Shown here in pieces: positions 50,138 to 61,910 of a stretch of DNA of 64,000 nt. The position numbers were made by a program, and so were the translations under genes. Origin of the DNA: Crotalaria pallida (taxonomy: Eukaryota; Streptophyta; Magnoliopsida; Fabales; Fabaceae); contig CM075651.1 of assembly GCA_037953625.1 (NCBI GenBank), forward strand, positions 105,525,001-105,589,000, read 5' to 3'. Positions within the stretch are counted from its first letter, which is position 1; every line of letters begins with the position of its first letter. Below the pieces are notes generated by a model. It saw nothing but the letters and a program-made list of their open reading frames with translations, did not search any database and had not been told where the DNA came from.

Positions 50138-50589
50138 CATTAGAATGATCCTAAACAATGCATGGTACCCCAAGGGACGTAGAGGGTGTAGCATGAGTCC
50201 TTGGAGGTTCTAACAAGTGTAGAATGGCTAAGAGAGTATTCTAAAGGCTTAGAATGGTCTAGGAATGTGTATTAGGCTTATAAAAACCATTAGAATGATC
50301 CTAGACAATGCTTGAGTCCCCTAGGGACGTAGTGGGTCTAGCATGAGTCCTTTGAGGTTCTAACAGGTGTAGAATGGTTAAGAGAGTATTCTAATGGCTT
50401 AGAATGGTCTAGGAATATGTATTAGGACTTATAAGAACCATTAGAATGATCCTAAACATTGCTTGAATCCCCAAGGGACGTAGAGGGTGTAGCATGAGAC
50501 CTTGGAGGTTCTAACAGGTGTAGAATGGTTAAGAGATTATTCTAAAGGCTTAGAATGGTCTAGGAATGTATATTAGGTCGTATAAGAAC
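50138..50589. repeat. third copy of the CCTAGACAATGC three-monomer unit
   Basis: Same order and markers as 36305-37210 (CCCCTAGGGACG, GTAGTGGG, CCTTTGAGG, ATTGCTTGAATCC with GAGACC). Its right end (GAATGTATATTAGGTCG) matches the second of those copies best. The first monomer, 50138-50287, is 150 bp because GGACTTATA is shortened to GGCTTATA. The related copies are about 13 kb apart. Confidence 0.85.
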
Positions 50590-51042
50590 CAATAGAATGA
50601 TCCTAAACAATGCTTGAGTCCCCAAGGGACATAGAGGGTGTAGCATGAGTCCTTGGAGGTTCTAACAAGTGTAGAATGGTTAAGAGAGTATTCTAAAGGC
50701 TTAGAATGGTCTAGGAATGTGTATTAGGACTTATAATAACCATTAGAATGATCATAAACATTGCATGGTACCCCAAGGGACGTAGAGGGTGTAGCATGAG
50801 ACCTTGGAGGTTCTAACAAGTGTAGAATGGCTAAGAGAGTATTCTAAAGGCTTAGAATGGTCTAGGAATGTGTATTAGGACTTATAAGAACCATTAGAAT
50901 GACCCTAAACAACGTTTGAGTCCCCAAGGGACGTAGAGGGTCTAGCATGAGTCTTTGGAGGTTCTAACAGGTGTAGAATGGTTAAGAGAGTATTCTAAAG
51001 GCTTAGAATGGTCTAGGAATGTGTATTAGGACTTATAATAAC

Positions 51043-51948
51043 CATTAGAATGATCCTAAACATTGCATGGTACCCCAAGGGACGTAGAGGGTGTAGCATG
51101 AGTCCTTGGAGGTTCTAACAAGTGTAGAATGGTTAAGAGAGTACTCTAAAGGCTTAGAATGGTCAAGGAATGTGTATTAGGACATACAAGAACCATTAGA
51201 ATGATCCTAAACAATGCTTGAGTACCCAAGGGACGTAGAGGGTCTAGCATGAGTCCTTGGAGGTTCTAACAAGTGTAGAATGGTTAAGAGAGTATTCTAA
51301 AGGCTTAGAATGGTCTAGGAATGTGTATTAGGACTTATAAGAACTATTAGAATGATCCTAAACATTGCTTGAATCCCCAAGGGACGTAGAAGGTGTAGCA
51401 TGAGTCCTTGGAGGTTCTAACACGTGAAGAATGGTTAAGAGAGTATTCTAAAGGCTTAGAATGGTCTAGGAATGTGTATAAGGACTTATAATAACCATTA
51501 GAATGATCCTAAACATTGCATGGTACCCCAAGGGACGTAGAGGGTGTAGCATGAGTCCTTGGAGGTTCTAACAAGTGTAGAATGGTTAAGAGAGTACTCT
51601 AAAGGCTTAGAATGGTCAAGGAATGTGTATTAGGACATACAAGAACCATTAGAATGATCCTAAACAATGCTTGAGTCCCCAAGGGACGTAGAGGGTCTAG
51701 CATGAGTCCTTGGAGGTTCTAACAAGTGTAGAATGGTTAAGAGAGTATTCTAAAGGCTTAGAATGGTCTAGGAATGTGTATTAGGACTTATAAGAACTAT
51801 TAGAATGATCCTAAACATTGCTTGAATCCCCAAGGGACGTAGAAGGTGTAGCATGAGTCCTTGGAGGTTCTAACACGTGAAGAATGGTTAAGAGAGTATT
51901 CTAAAGGCTTAGAATGGTCTAGGAATGTGTATAAGGACTTATAAGAAC
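51043..51948. repeat. 453-bp tandem duplication with GTACTCTA/GTCAAGG
   Basis: Three monomers repeated twice (51043-51495 and 51496-51948). Markers are GTACTCTAAAGG with GGTCAAGGAATG; GACATACAAG at the next junction; then ATTGCTTGAATCC with GTAGAAGG and ACACGTGAAG, ending GTGTATAAGG. One visible difference is GAGTACCCAAGG in the first copy against GAGTCCCCAAGG. The same types reappear at 54214-54666 and 56630-57045. Confidence 0.87.
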
Positions 51949-52552
51949 CATTAGAATGATCCTAAACAATGCTTGAGTCCCCAAGGGACGTAGAGGGTGT
52001 AGCATGAGTCCTTGGAGGTTCTAACAAGTGTAGAATGTTTAAGAGAGTATTCTAAAGGCTTAGAATGGTCTAGGAATGTGTATTAGGACTTATAATAACA
52101 ATTAGAATGATCCTAAACAATGCTTGAGTCCCCAAGGGACGTAGAGGGTGTAACATGAGTCCTTGGAGGTTCTAACAAGTGTAGAATGGTTAAGAAAGTA
52201 TTCTAAAGGCTTATAATGTTCTAGGATTGTGTATTTGGACTTATAATAACCATTAGAATGATCCTAAACATTGCATGGTACCCCAAGGGACGTAGAGGGT
52301 GTAGCATGAGTCCTTGGAGGTTCTAACAAGTGTAGAATGGTTAAGAGAGTACTCTAAAGGCTTAGAATGGTCTAGGAATGTATATTAGGTCGTATAAGAA
52401 CCAATAGAATGATCCTAAACAATGCTTGAGTCCCCAAGGGACATAGAGGGTGTAGCATGAGTCCTTGGAGGTTCTAACAAGTGTAGAATGGTTAAGAGAG
52501 TATTCTAAAGGCTTAGAATGGTCTAGGAATGTGTATTAGGACTTATAATAAC

Positions 52553-55500
52553 CATTAGAATGATCATAAACATTGCATGGTACCCCAAGGGACGTAGAGG
52601 GTGTAGCATGAGACCTTGGAGGTTCTAACAAGTGTAGAATGGTTAAGAGAGTATTCTAAAGGCTTAGAATGGTCTAGGAATGTGTATTAGGACTTATAAG
52701 AACCATTATAATGATCCTAAACAATACTTGATTCCCCAAGGGACGTAGAGGGTCTATCATGAGACCTAGGAGGTTCTAACAGGTATAGAATGGTTAAGAG
52801 AGTATTCTAAAGGCTTAGAATTGTCTAGGAATGTGTATTAGAACTTATAATAACCATTAGAATGATCCTAAACATTGCTTGAGTCCCCAAGGGACGTAGA
52901 GGGTCTAGAATGAGTCCTTGGAGGTTCTAACACGTGTAGAATGGTTAAGAGAGTATTCTAAAGGCTTAGAATGGTCTAGGAATGTGTATTAGGACTTATA
53001 AGAACCATTAGAATGATCCTAAACAATGCTTGAGTCCCCAAGGGACGTAGAGGGTGTAGCATGAGTCCTTGGAGGTTCTAACAAGTGTAGAATGTTTAAG
53101 AGAGTATTCTAAAGGCTTAGAATGGTCTAGGAATGTGTATTAGGACTTATAATAACAATTAGAATGATCCTAAACAATGCTTGAGTCCCCAAGGGACGTA
53201 GAGGGTGTAGCATGAGTCCTTGGAGGTTCTAACAAGTGTAGAATGGTTAAGAAAGTATTCTAAAGGCTTATAATGTTCTAGGAATGTGTATTTGGACTTA
53301 TAATAACCATTAGAATGATCCTAAACAATGCATGGTACCCCAAGGGACGTAGAGGGTGTAGCATGAGTCCTTGGAGGTTCTAACAAGTGTAGAATGGCTA
53401 AGAGAGTATTCTAAAGGCTTAGAATGGTCTAGGAATGTGTATTAGGTCGTATAAGAACCATTAGAATGATCCTAAGCAATGCTTGAGTCCCCAAGGGACA
53501 TAGAGGGTGTAGCATGAGTCCTTGGAGGTTCTAACAAGTGTAGAATGGTTAAGAGAGTATTCTAAAGGCTTAGAATGGTCTAGGAATGTGTATTAGGACT
53601 TATAATAACCATTAGAATGATCCTAAACAATGCATGGTACCCCAAGGGACGTAGAGGGTGTAGCATAAGTCCTTGGAGGTTCTAACAAGTGTAGAATGGC
53701 TAAGAGAGTATTCTAAAGGCTTAGAATGGTCTAGGAATGTGTATTATTACTTTTAAGAACCATTAGAATGATCCTAAACAATGCTTGAGTCCCCAACGGA
53801 CGTAGAGGGTCTAGCATGAGTTCTTGGAGGTTCTAACAGGTGTAGAATGGTTAAGAGAATATTCTAATGGCTTAGAATGGTCTAGGAATGTGTATTAGGA
53901 CTTATAAGAACCATTAGAATGATCCTAAACATTGCTTGAATCCCCAAGGGACATAGAGGGTGTAGCATGAGTCCTTGGAGGTTCTAACAGGTGTAGAATG
54001 GTTAAGAGATTATTCTAAAGGCTTAGAATGGTCTAGGAATGTGTATTAGGACTTATAAGAACCATTAGAATGACCCTAAACAACGTTTGAGTCCCCAAGG
54101 GACGTAGAGGGTCTAGCATGAGTCTTTGGAGGTTCTAACAGGTGTAGAATGGTTAAGAGAGTATTCTAAAGGCTTAGAATGGTCTAGGAATGTGTATTAG
54201 GACTTATAATAACCATTAGAATGATCCTAAACATTGCATGGTACCCCAAGGGACGTAGAGGGTGTAGCATGAGTCCTTGGAGGTTCTAACAAGTGTAGAA
54301 TGGTTAAGAGAGTACTCTAAAGGCTTAGAATGGTCAAGGAATGTGTATTAGGACATACAAGAACCATTAGAATGATCCTAAACAATGCTTGAGTCCCCAA
54401 GGGACGTAGAGGGTCTAGCATGAGTCCTTGGAGGTTCTAACAAGTGTAGAATGGTTAAGAGAGTATTCTAAAGGCTTAGAATGGTCTAGGAATGTGTATT
54501 AGGACTTATAAGAACTATTAGAATGATCCTAAACATTGCTTGAATCCCCAAGGGACGTAGAAGGTGTAGCATGAGTCCTTGGAGGTTCTAACACGTGAAG
54601 AATGGTTAAGAGAGTATTCTAAAGGCTTAGAATGGTCTAGGAATGTGTATAAGGACTTATAAGAACCATTAGAATGATCCTAAACAATGCTTGAGTCCCC
54701 AAGGGACGCAGAGGGTGTAGCATGAGTCCTTGGAGGTTCTAACAAGTGTAGAATGTTTAAGAGAGTATTCTAAAGGCTTAGAATGGTCTAGGAATGTGTA
54801 TTAGGACTTATAATAACAATTAGAATGATCCTAAACAATGCTTGAGTCCCCAAGGGACGTAGAGGGTGTAACATGAGTCCTTGGAGGTTCTAACAAGTGT
54901 AGAATGGTTAAGAAAGTATTCTAAAGGCTTATAATGTTCTAGGATTGTGTATTTGGACTTATAATAACCATTAGAATGATCCTAAACATTGCATGGTACC
55001 CCAAGGGACGTAGAGGGTGTAGCATGAGACCTTGGAGGTTCTAACAAGTGTAGAATGGTTAAGAGAGTATTCTAAAGGCTTAGAATGGTCTAGGAATGTG
55101 TATTAGGACTTATAAGAACCATTATAATGATCCTAAACAATACTTGATTCCCCAAGGGACGTAGAGGGTCTATCATGAGACCTAGGAGGTTCTAACAGGT
55201 ATAGAATGGTTAAGAGAGTATTCTAAAGGCTTAGAATTGTCTAGGAATGTGTATTAGAACTTATAATAACCATTAGAATGATCCTAAACATTGCTTGAGT
55301 CCCCAAGGGACGTAGAGGGTCTAGAATGAGTCCTTGGAGGTTCTAACACGTGTAGAATGGTTAAGAGAGTATTCTAAAGGCTTAGAATGGTCTAGGAATG
55401 TGTATTAGGACTTATAAGAACCATTAGAATGATCCTAAACAATGCTTGAGTCCCCAAGGGACGTAGAGGGTGTAGCATGAGTCCTTGGAGGTTCTAACAA

Positions 55501-57045
55501 GTGTAGAATGTTTAAGAGAGTATTCTAAAGGCTTAGAATGGTCTAGGAATGTGTATTAGGACTTATAATAACAATTAGAATGATCCTAAACAATGCTTGA
55601 GTCCCCAAGGGACGTAGAGGGTGTAGCATGAGTCCTTGGAGGTTCTAACAAGTGTAGAATGGTTAAGAAAGTATTCTAAAGGCTTATAATGTTCTAGGAA
55701 TGTGTATTTGGACTTATAATAACCATTAGAATGATCCTAAACAATGCATGGTACCCCAAGGGACGTAGAGGGTGTAGCATGAGTCCTTGGAGGTTCTAAC
55801 AAGTGTAGAATGGCTAAGAGAGTATTCTAAAGGCTTAGAATGGTCTAGGAATGTGTATTAGGTCGTATAAGAACCATTAGAATGATCCTAAGCAATGCTT
55901 GAGTCCCCAAGGGACATAGAGGGTGTAGCATGAGTCCTTGGAGGTTCTAACAAGTGTAGAATGGTTAAGAGAGTATTCTAAAGGCTTAGAATGGTCTAGG
56001 AATGTGTATTAGGACTTATAATAACCATTAGAATGATCCTAAACAATGCATGGTACCCCAAGGGACGTAGAGGGTGTAGCATAAGTCCTTGGAGGTTCTA
56101 ACAAGTGTAGAATGGCTAAGAGAGTATTCTAAAGGCTTAGAATGGTCTAGGAATGTGTATTATTACTTTTAAGAACCATTAGAATGATCCTAAACAATGC
56201 TTGAGTCCCCAACGGACGTAGAGGGTCTAGCATGAGTTCTTGGAGGTTCTAACAGGTGTAGAATGGTTAAGAGAATATTCTAATGGCTTAGAATGGTCTA
56301 GGAATGTGTATTAGGACTTATAAGAACCATTAGAATGATCCTAAACATTGCTTGAATCCCCAAGGGACATAGAGGGTGTAGCATGAGTCCTTGGAGGTTC
56401 TAACAGGTGTAGAATGGTTAAGAGATTATTCTAAAGGCTTAGAATGGTCTAGGAATGTGTATTAGGACTTATAAGAACCATTAGAATGACCCTAAACAAC
56501 GTTTGAGTCCCCAAGGGACGTAGAGGGTCTAGCATGAGTCTTTGGAGGTTCTAACAGGTGTAGAATGGTTAAGAGAGTATTCTAAAGGCTTAGAATGGTC
56601 TAGGAATGTGTATTAGGACTTATAATAACCATTAGAATGATCCTAAACATTGCATGGTACCCCAAGGGACGTAGAGGGTGTAGCATGAGTCCTTGGAGGT
56701 TCTAACAAGTGTAGAATGGTTAAGAGAGTACTCTAAAGGCTTAGAATGGTCAAGGAATGTGTATTAGGACATACAATAACCATTAGAATGATCCTAAACA
56801 ATGCTTGAGTCCCCAAGGGACGTAGAGGGTCTAGCATGAGTCCTTGGAGGTTCTAACAAGTGTAGAATGGTTAAGAGAGTATTCTAAAGGCTTAGAATGG
56901 TCTAGGAATGTGTATTAGGACTTATAAGAACTATTAGAATGATCCTAAACATTGCTTGAATCTCCAAGGGACGTAGAAGGTGTAGCATGAGTCCTTGGAG
57001 GTTCTAACACGTGAAGAATGGTTAAGAGAGTATTCTAAAGGCTTA
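52553..57045. repeat. 2416-bp repeat of a third 16-monomer type (1.9 copies)
   Basis: Variants recur exactly 2416 bp apart: TACTTGATTCC at 52725 and 55141, CCCCAACGGA at 53791 and 56207, GACCCTAAAC at 54072 and 56488, GTCAAGG at 54332 and 56748. The order includes CATAAAC or CCTAAAC with GCATGG, ATTATAATG, CTAGAATGAG with AACACGTG, one cassette, the tail, two head monomers, then the GACCC and GTACTCTA types. It shares only its length with the 16-mers of the left part. The match fades near 57045. Confidence 0.87.
53761..56176. repeat. HOR copy 18, 16 monomers (2416 bp)
   Basis: Marker-to-marker interval of 16 full-length monomers: two head monomers, GACCCTAAACAACGTTTG, the GTACTCTA/GTCAAGG/ACACGTGAAG trio, GACGCAGAGG with GAATGTTTAAG, CAATTAG, then GCATGG through one cassette to the GCATAAG tail at 56026. 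Confidence 0.88.
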
Positions 57046-60005
57046 GCATGGTCTAGGAATGTGTATTAGGACTTATAAGAACCATTAGCATGATCCTAAA
57101 CAATGTTTGAGTCCCCAAGGGACGTAGAGGGTCTAGCATGAGTAATTGGAGGTTCTAACAGGTGTAGAATGGTTAAGAGAGTATTCTAAAGGCTTAGAAT
57201 GGTCTAGCAATGTGTATTAGGACATATAAGAACCATTAGAATGATCCTAAACAATGCTTGAGTCCCCAAGGGACGTAGAGGGTCTAGCATGAGTCCTTGG
57301 AAGTTCTAACAGGTGTAGAATGGTTAAGAGAGTATTCTAATGGCTTAGAATGGTCTAGGAATGTGTATTAGGACTTATAAGAACTATTAGAATGATCTCA
57401 AACATTGCTTGAATCCCCAAGGGACATAGAGGGTGTAGCATGAGTCCTTGGAAGTTCTAACAAGTGTAGAATGGTTAAGAGATTATTCTAAAGGCTTAGA
57501 ATGGTCTAGGAATGTGTATTAGGTCTTATAAGAACCATTACAATGATCCTAAACAATGCTTGAGTCCCCAAGGGACATAGAGGGTCTAGAATGAGTCCTT
57601 GGAGGTTCTAACAAGTGTAGAATGGTTAAGAGAGTATTCTAAAGGCTTAAAATGGTCTCGGAATGTGTATTAGGACTTAAAAGAACCATTAGAATGATCC
57701 TAGACAATGCTTGAGTCTCCAAGGGACGTAGAGGGTCTAGCATGAGTCCTTTGAGGTTCTAACAGGTGTAGAGTGGTTAAGAGAGTATTCTAATGGCTTA
57801 GAATGGTCTAGGAATGTGTATTAGGACTTATAAGAACTATTAGAATGATCCTAAGCAATGCTTGAGTCCCCAAGGGACATAGAGGGTGTAGCATGAGTCC
57901 TTGGAGGTTCTAACAAGTGTAGAATGGTTAAGAGAGTATTCTAAAGGCTTAGAATGGTCTAGGAATGTGTATTAGGACTTATAATAACCATTAGAATGAT
58001 CCTAAACAATGCATGGTACCCCAAGGGACGTAGAGGGTGTAGCATAAGTCCTTGGAGGTTCTAACAGGTGTAGAATGGCTAAGAGAGTATTCTAAAGGCT
58101 TAGAATGGTCTAGGAATGTGTATTAGGTCGTATAAGAACCATTAGAATGATCCTAAACAATGCTTGAGTCCCCAAGGGACATAGAGGGTGTAGCATGAGT
58201 CCTTGGAGGTTCTAACAAGTGTAGAATGGTTAAGAGAGTATTCTAAAGGCTTAGAATGGTCTCGGAATGTGTATTAGGACTTATAATAACCATTAGAATG
58301 ATCCTAAACATTGCATGGTACCCCAAGGGACGTAGAGGGTGTAGTATGAGTCCTTGGAGGTTCTAACAAGTTTAGAATGGTTAAGAGAGAATTCTAAAGG
58401 CTTAGAATGGTCTAGGAATGTGTATTAGGACTTATAAGAACCATTAGAATGATCCTAAACAACGTTTGAGTCCCCAAGGGACGAAGAGGGTCTAGCATGA
58501 GTCTTTGGAGGTTCTAACACGTGTAGAATGGTTAAGAGAGTATTCTAAAGGCTTAGAATGGTCTAGGAATGTGTATTAGGACTTATAATAACCATTAGAA
58601 TGATCCTAAACATTGCATGGTACCCCAAGGGACGTAGAGGGTGTAGCATGAGTCCTTGGAGGTTCTAACAAGTGTAGAATGGTTAAGAGAGTATTCTAAA
58701 GGCTTAGAATGGTCTAGGAATGTGTATTAGGACATATAAGAACCATTAGAATGATCCTAAACAACTTGTGTCCCCAAGGGACGTAGAGGGTCTAACATGA
58801 GTCCTTGGAGGTTCTAACAAGTGTAGAATGGTTAAGAGATTATTCTAAGGCTTAGAATGGTCTAGGAATGTGTATTAGGTCTTATAAGAACCATTAGAAT
58901 GATCCTAAACAATGCTTGAGTCCCCAAGGGACATAGAGGGTGTAGCATGAGTCCTTGGAGGTTCTAACAAGTGTAGAATGGCTAAGAGAGTATTCTAAAG
59001 GCTTAGAATGGTCTAGGAATGTGTATTAGGACTTATAAGAACCATTAGAATGATCCTAAACAATGCTTGAGTCCCCAAGGGACGTAGAGGGTCTAGCATG
59101 AGTCCTTGGAGATTCTAACAGGTGTAGAATGGTTAAGAGAATATTCTAATGGCTTAGAATGGTCTAGGAATGTGTATTAGGACTTATAAGAACCATTAGA
59201 ATGATCCTAAACATTGCTTGAATCCCCAAGGGACGTAGAGGGTGTAGCATGAGTCCTTGGAGGTTCTAACTGGTGTAGAATGGTTAAGAGATTATTCTAA
59301 AGGCTTAGAATGGTCTAGGAATGTGTATTAGGTCGTATAAGAACCATAAGAATGATCCTAAACAATGCTTGAGTCCCCAAGGGATCTAGAGGGTGTAGCA
59401 TGAGTCCTTGGAGGTTCTAACAAGTGTAGAATGGTTAAGAGAGTATTCTAAAGGCTTAGAATGGTCTAGGAATGTGTATTAGGACTTATAATAACCATTA
59501 GAATGATCATAAACAATGCATGGTACCCCAAGGGACGTAGAGGGTGTTGCATGAGACCTTGGAGGTTCTAACAAGTGAAGAATGGTTAAGAGAGTATTCT
59601 AAAGGCTTAGAATGGTCTAGGAATGTGTATTAGGACTTATAAGAACCAGTAGAATGATCCTAAACAATGCTTGAGTCCCCAAGGGACATAGTGGGTGTAG
59701 CATGAGTCCTTGGAGGTTCTAACAAGTGTAGAATGGTTAAGAGAGTATTCTAAAGGCTTAGAATGGTCTAGGAATGTGTATTAGGACTTATAATAACCAT
59801 TAGAATGATCATAAACATTGCATGGTACCCCAAGGGACGTAGAGGGTGTAGCATGAGACCTTGGAGGTTCTAACATGTGTAGAATGGTTAAGAGAGTATT
59901 CTAAAGGCTTAGAATGGTCTAGGAATGTGTATTAGGTCGTATAAAAACCATTAGAATGATCCTAAACAATGCTTGAGTCCCCAAGGGACCTAGAGGGTGT
60001 AGCAT
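57046..60005. repeat. diverged monomers without clear HOR
   Basis: About 20 monomers of the same satellite with many private changes: GAGTAATTGG and GTCTAGCAATG (57.1-57.2 kb), GATCTCAAAC (57.4 kb), GTCTCGGAATG (57.65 and 58.26 kb), AAGTTTAGAATGG with GAGAATTC (58.37 kb), GAGATTC (59.1 kb), AACCAGTAG (59.65 kb). No CCCCAACGGA marker or ATTATTACTTTT seam occurs after 56207. Monomer order does not repeat over long distances. Weaker homogenisation suggests a different array domain or approach to an array edge (inference). Confidence 0.8.
58744..58891. repeat. 148-bp monomer with two small deletions
   Basis: AACAACTTGTGTCCCC replaces the usual AACAATGCTTGAGTCCCC (net minus 2), and ATTCTAAGGC lacks one A in dyad A (minus 1). 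Confidence 0.85.
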
Positions 60006-61760
60006 GAGTCCTTGGAGGTTCTAACAAGTGTAGAATGGTTAAGAGAGTATTCTAAAGGCTTAGAATGGTCTAGGAATGTGTATTAGGACTTATAATAACC
60101 ATTAGAATGATCCTAAACAATGCTTGAGTCCCCAAGGGACGTAGAGGGTCTAGCATGAGTCCTTGGAGGTTCTAACAGGTGTAGAATGGTTAAGAGAATA
60201 TTCTAATGGCTTAGAATGGTCTAGGAATGTGTATTAAGACTTATAAGAACCATTAGAATGATCCTAAACATTGCTTGAATCCCCAAGGGACGTAGAGGGT
60301 GTAGCATGAGACCTTGGAGGTTTTAACAAGTGTAGAATGGTTAAGAAAGTATTCTAAAGGCTTATAATGTTCTAGGAATGTGTATTTGGACTTATAATAA
60401 CCATTAGAATGATCCCAAACAATGCATGGTATCCCAAGGCACGTAGAGGGTGTAGCATGAGTCCTTGGAGGTTCTAACAAGTGTAGAATGGCTAAGGGAG
60501 TATTCTAAAGGCTTAGAATGGTCTAGGAATGTGTATTAGGACTTATAAGAACCATTAGAATGATCCAAAACAATGCTTGAGTCCCCAAGGGACGTAGAGG
60601 GTCTAGCATGAGTCCTTGGAGGTTCTAACAGGTGTAGAATGGTTAAGAGAATATTCTAATGGCTTAGAATGGTCTAGGAATGTGTATTAGGACTTATAAG
60701 AACCATTAGAATGATCCTAAACATTGCTTGAATCCCCAAGGGACGTAGAGGGTGTAGCATGAGTCCTTGGAGGTTCTAACTGGTGTAGAATGGTTAAGAG
60801 ATTATTCTAAAGGCTTAGAATGGTCTAGGAATGTGTATTCGGTCGTATAAGAACCATAAGAATGATCCTAAACAATGCTTGAGTCCCCAAGGGACATAGA
60901 GGGTGTAGCATGAGTCCTTGGAGGTTCTAACAAGTGTAGAATGGTTAAGAGAGTATTCTAAAGGCTTAGAATGGTCTAGGAATGTGTATTAGGACTTATA
61001 AGAACCATTAGAATGATCCTAAACAATGCTTGAGTCCCCAAGGGACATAGTGGGTGTAGCATGAGTCCTTGGAGGTTCTAACAAGTGTAGAATGGTTAAG
61101 AGAGTATTCTAAAGGCTTAGAATGGTCTAGGAATGTGTATTAGGACTTATAATAACCATTAGAATGATCATAAACATTGCATGGTACCCCAAGGGACGTA
61201 GAGGGTGTAGCATGAGACCTTGGAGGTTCTAACAAGTGAAGAATGGTTAAGAGAGTATTCTAAAGGCTTAGAATGGTCTAGGAATGTGTATTAGGACTTA
61301 TAAGAACCATTAGAATGATCCTAAACAATGCTTGAGTCCCCAAGGGACGTAGAGGGTCTAACATGAGTCCTTGGAGGTTCTAACAAGTGTAGAATGGTTA
61401 AGAGAGTATTCTAAAGGCTTAGAATGGTCTAGGAATGTGTATTAGGACTTAAAAGAACCATTAGAATGATCCTAGACAATGCTTGAGTCTCCAAGGGACG
61501 TAGAGGGTGTAGCATGAGTCCTTGGAGGTTCTAACAAGTGTAGAATGGTTAAGAGAGTATTCTAAAGGTTTAAAATGGTCTAGGAATGTGTATTAGGACT
61601 TAAAAGAACCATTAGAATGATCCTAGACAATGCTTGAGTCTCCAAGGGACGTAGAGGGTCTAGCATGAGTCCTTTGAGGTTCTAACAGGTGTAGAATGGT
61701 TAAGAGAGTATTCTAATGGCTTAGAATGGTCTAGGAATGTGTATTAGGACTTATAAGAAC

Positions 61761-61910
61761 TATTAGAATGATCCCAATCAATGCTTGATCCCCAAGGGAC
61801 GTAGAGGGTGTAGCATGAGTCCTTAGAAATTCTAACAAGTGTAGAATGGCTAAGAGAGTATTCTAAAGGCTTAGAATGGTCTAGGAATGTGTATTAGGAC
61901 TTATAAGAAC
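61761..61910. repeat. 150-bp monomer with diverged start
   Basis: Begins TATTAGAATG, has ATCCCAATCAATGC and TTGATCCCC (one G lost) and GTCCTTAGAAATTC. It is the last monomer type before the sequence returns to regular copies at 61911, and it explains the minus-one length of the 2264-bp unit. Confidence 0.85.

Larger units (their letters stand above)
48507..53760. repeat. HOR interval 17, 35 monomers (5254 bp)
   Basis: The first part, to about 50010, follows HOR copy 16 at an offset of 2084 bp, including GAAATATTAAG (48892) and GTGTATAAGG (49820). It then switches to a 453-bp segment related to 36.3-37.2 kb, to monomers with GACCCTAAACAACG, GTACTCTA and GTCAAGG, and to the left part of a 2416-bp repeat. 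Length is 35 monomers less one 30-bp deletion and one base. Confidence 0.85.

Noticed and set aside
50901..50908. Plant telomere unit CCCTAAA
   Set aside because: A single CCCTAAA results from one T-to-C change in GATCCTAAAC (also at 54072 and 56488). There is no tandem telomeric run.
30201..53760. Frameless breaks or unique insertions behind marker intervals that are not multiples of 151
   Set aside because: All non-integral intervals are explained by counted 30-bp deletions, one 3-bp insertion and one 1-bp loss; no foreign sequence is present.
60253..60480. 75-codon antisense open reading frame
   Set aside because: It spans about 1.5 satellite monomers, arises because local changes (GATCCCAAAC, GGTATCCCAAGGCACG, AGGTTTTAAC) remove stops, and has no homolog I recognise. 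It is a repeat by-product, not a gene.
60830..60850. CENP-B-box-like TTCGGTCG
   Set aside because: TTCG occurs in GTATTCGGTCG at 60838 and again in its copy near 63102, but the downstream A and CGGG core of the CENP-B box are missing.
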